NCBI GenBank assembly: GCA_902806015.1
Contig: CADCUZ010000020.1
Coordinates: forward strand, 1-15,784
Length of the DNA: 15,784 nucleotides
From: an uncultured Rubrobacteraceae bacterium
Lineage (GTDB): Bacteria > Actinomycetota > Rubrobacteria > Rubrobacterales > Rubrobacteraceae
Direction of reading: 5' to 3'
The notes below the pieces were generated by a model. It was not told the origin of the DNA, made no database searches, and worked only from the letters and a program-made list of their open reading frames with translations. Each line of letters starts with the position of its first letter. The stretch's first letter is position 1. Below, one piece after another: positions 15,053 through 15,784 of the stretch. A program made the translations under genes and the position numbers.

Positions 15053-15183
15053 GTGGCGAGGAAGAACGGCAACGGCGAGGGCAGCCGACCGCGCGCGAGG
15101 ACTGACCTTGGGAAGCGAGGTACTGGGTAGGTGTCCGATCCGGTTGGCAACTCACTTCACGACGCGGAATTCGAGATGCGTGA
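15053..15183 (+). pseudogene. N-terminal relic of a site-specific integrase (tyrosine recombinase type)
   Basis: GTG 15053 follows a strong GGGAGG with a 6-nt spacer. It opens VARKNGNGEGSRPRARTD, the typical N-terminus of actinobacterial phage-type integrases (MARxxGxGEGS...R.DG). After one missing base near 15106-15109, the next frame gives WEARYWVGVRSG, matching the usual DGRWEARYWV continuation. In the first frame the ORF stops at TAG 15128-15130. Similarity fades by about 15145, and the convergent DHFR-family pseudogene begins its 3' end at 15152. Only the N-terminal arm-binding region is therefore left, and the catalytic domain with the R-H-R-Y residues is missing. Its position just beyond the 5' side of the tRNA-Glu fragment and its inward orientation fit an integrase next to its attachment site. 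Confidence 0.65.
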
Positions 15184-15769
15184 CCCCAGCGCCCTCGATC
15201 ACCCGGGTGCTCTCCAGCTCTATCGCCCCCGTGCCCAGATGCTCAAACAATCGGACGCCGTCCCCCAGCAGGACGGGCACCAGGTCTAGGTGTATCTCGT
15301 CGAGGAGCCCCGCCCTGATGCACTGGTGCGCGATGCTGGCGGCGCCCACGGCGACGTCCTTGTCGCCCGCGACCGTTCTTACTTGCTAGACGGCGCTCTC
15401 GACGCCGTCCGTGACGAACGTAAACGGCGATCCCTCGTAAACCTATTCTTGCGGGTTCGCATGGTTGACGACGAAGGTCGGTACGCCTAAGGGGGGCTGC
15501 CACCCTAGCCGTTGGCGATGCCGAACGTCCTGCGTCCCGTCACGAACGCGCGCATTTTGCCGTGCGCCTCCCGAAGGAGCTCGGCGCTGGGCGACGAGAC
15601 CTTGAACACCGTCTCGGTACCAGGCAGCCTGTATTCGGTCGGTGTCGCCGCCTGAGTACCACGCGAAGAGTTGCTCACCGCCGCCACCCAGCGGTGACCC
15701 AGGGCCATCGTTCGGCCCGGCGACGAAGCCGTCCAGCGACATCGATAACCCCGTAGCGACTTTCCCCAT
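15152..15769 (-). pseudogene. Dihydrofolate reductase/RibD C-terminal-domain family protein, multiply disrupted
   Basis: All parts of a protein of about 205 residues are present in order. They are MGKVATGLSMSLDGFVAGPN, EYRLPGTETVFKVSSPSAEL with GRRTFGIANG, PLGVPTFVVNHANPQE, VYEGSPFTFVTDGVESAV, and finally GAASIAHQCIRAGLLDEIHL and LVPVLLGDGVRLFEHLGTGA. This is the DHFR-like RibD-C family, NADPH-binding reductases of unknown substrate. The frame is broken by a +1 near 15637-15642 and a -1 near 15487-15503. It also contains in-frame TAG codons at 15505-15507, 15443-15445 and 15386-15388; the first two stand where the family normally has Trp. ATG 15769 follows AAAGGGG with a 7-nt gap. With five lesions it is a true pseudogene and not merely a sequence error. 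Confidence 0.9.
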
Positions 15770-15784
15770 ATCCGTTCCCCTTTC

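Noticed and set aside
15131..15139. GTGTCCGAT shared with 9524-9532 as a possible repeat or insertion-sequence end
   Set aside because: Nine bases is too short to mean much, and here it falls inside the integrase-relic coding frame.
15386..15507. Three in-frame TAG codons, two at conserved Trp positions, as a hint of stop-codon recoding
   Set aside because: The same gene also carries two frameshifts, and no suppressor tRNA or TAG-avoiding pattern is visible, so decay explains it better than recoding.

Overview
The window is high-GC DNA whose gene content and sequence style point to a Rubrobacter-like actinobacterium. This is inferred from protein style, GC- and CTG-rich codon use, GTG and TTG starts, and several start codons placed directly after -10 boxes, as in leaderless actinobacterial mRNAs. 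No taxonomic marker gene is present to prove it. Apart from TypA, a small Fe-S scaffold and a tRNA-Glu relic, most genes are accessory housekeeping or stress genes rather than one dedicated pathway.

Layout. 168-1949 (-) is the translational GTPase TypA/BipA. 2104-2684 (-) is a YdeI-family gene broken by a frameshift, followed by a convincing intrinsic terminator. 2839-3249 (+) is a DoxX-like membrane protein. 3330-3764 (+) is a PH-domain gene carrying two indels in G runs. It meets a PGPGW-type membrane protein (3761-4165, -) tail to tail. 4329-5117 (+) is a two-domain VOC protein, 5212-5775 is MsrA and 5806-7719 is a divergent gamma-glutamyltranspeptidase-like lipoprotein. 7746-8123 and 8126-8446 (-) form a two-gene unit of an unknown protein and a cupin, divergent from a nucleoside deaminase (8519-9118, +). 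The deaminase is followed by a frameshifted antibiotic-biosynthesis-monooxygenase-like gene. 9574-10734 (-) is an M24 (Xaa-Pro) peptidase, divergent from a NifU-C-domain protein (10848-11072, +). Next come four membrane proteins: 11174-11710 (-), a YIP1-like protein (11802-12383, +), 12358-13161 (-) and a PAP2-like protein (13181-13753, +). The last two share a compact overlapping bidirectional promoter.

From about 13754 to the right edge the character changes. Base composition is less GC-biased by eye, and there is a gene-poor stretch of about 790 bp with only weak small ORFs, then a small coiled-coil ORF. After that come the 3' part of a tRNA-Glu(CTC) gene whose 5' part does not fold, the N-terminus of a site-specific integrase with a strong ribosome binding site but a frameshift, and a DHFR/RibD-C family gene with two frameshifts and three in-frame TAG codons. 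The simplest reading is the edge of a decayed integrative element that used tRNA-Glu as its attachment site.

The most notable points are the tRNA-Glu fragment plus integrase relic, the symmetric leaderless promoter at 13159-13183, the GGT-like lipoprotein that lacks the usual glutamate-binding residues, and the high density of frameshifted genes. Some of those frameshifts look like homopolymer errors and others look like true decay. I see no CRISPR array, no intact transposase and no convincing new defence system.
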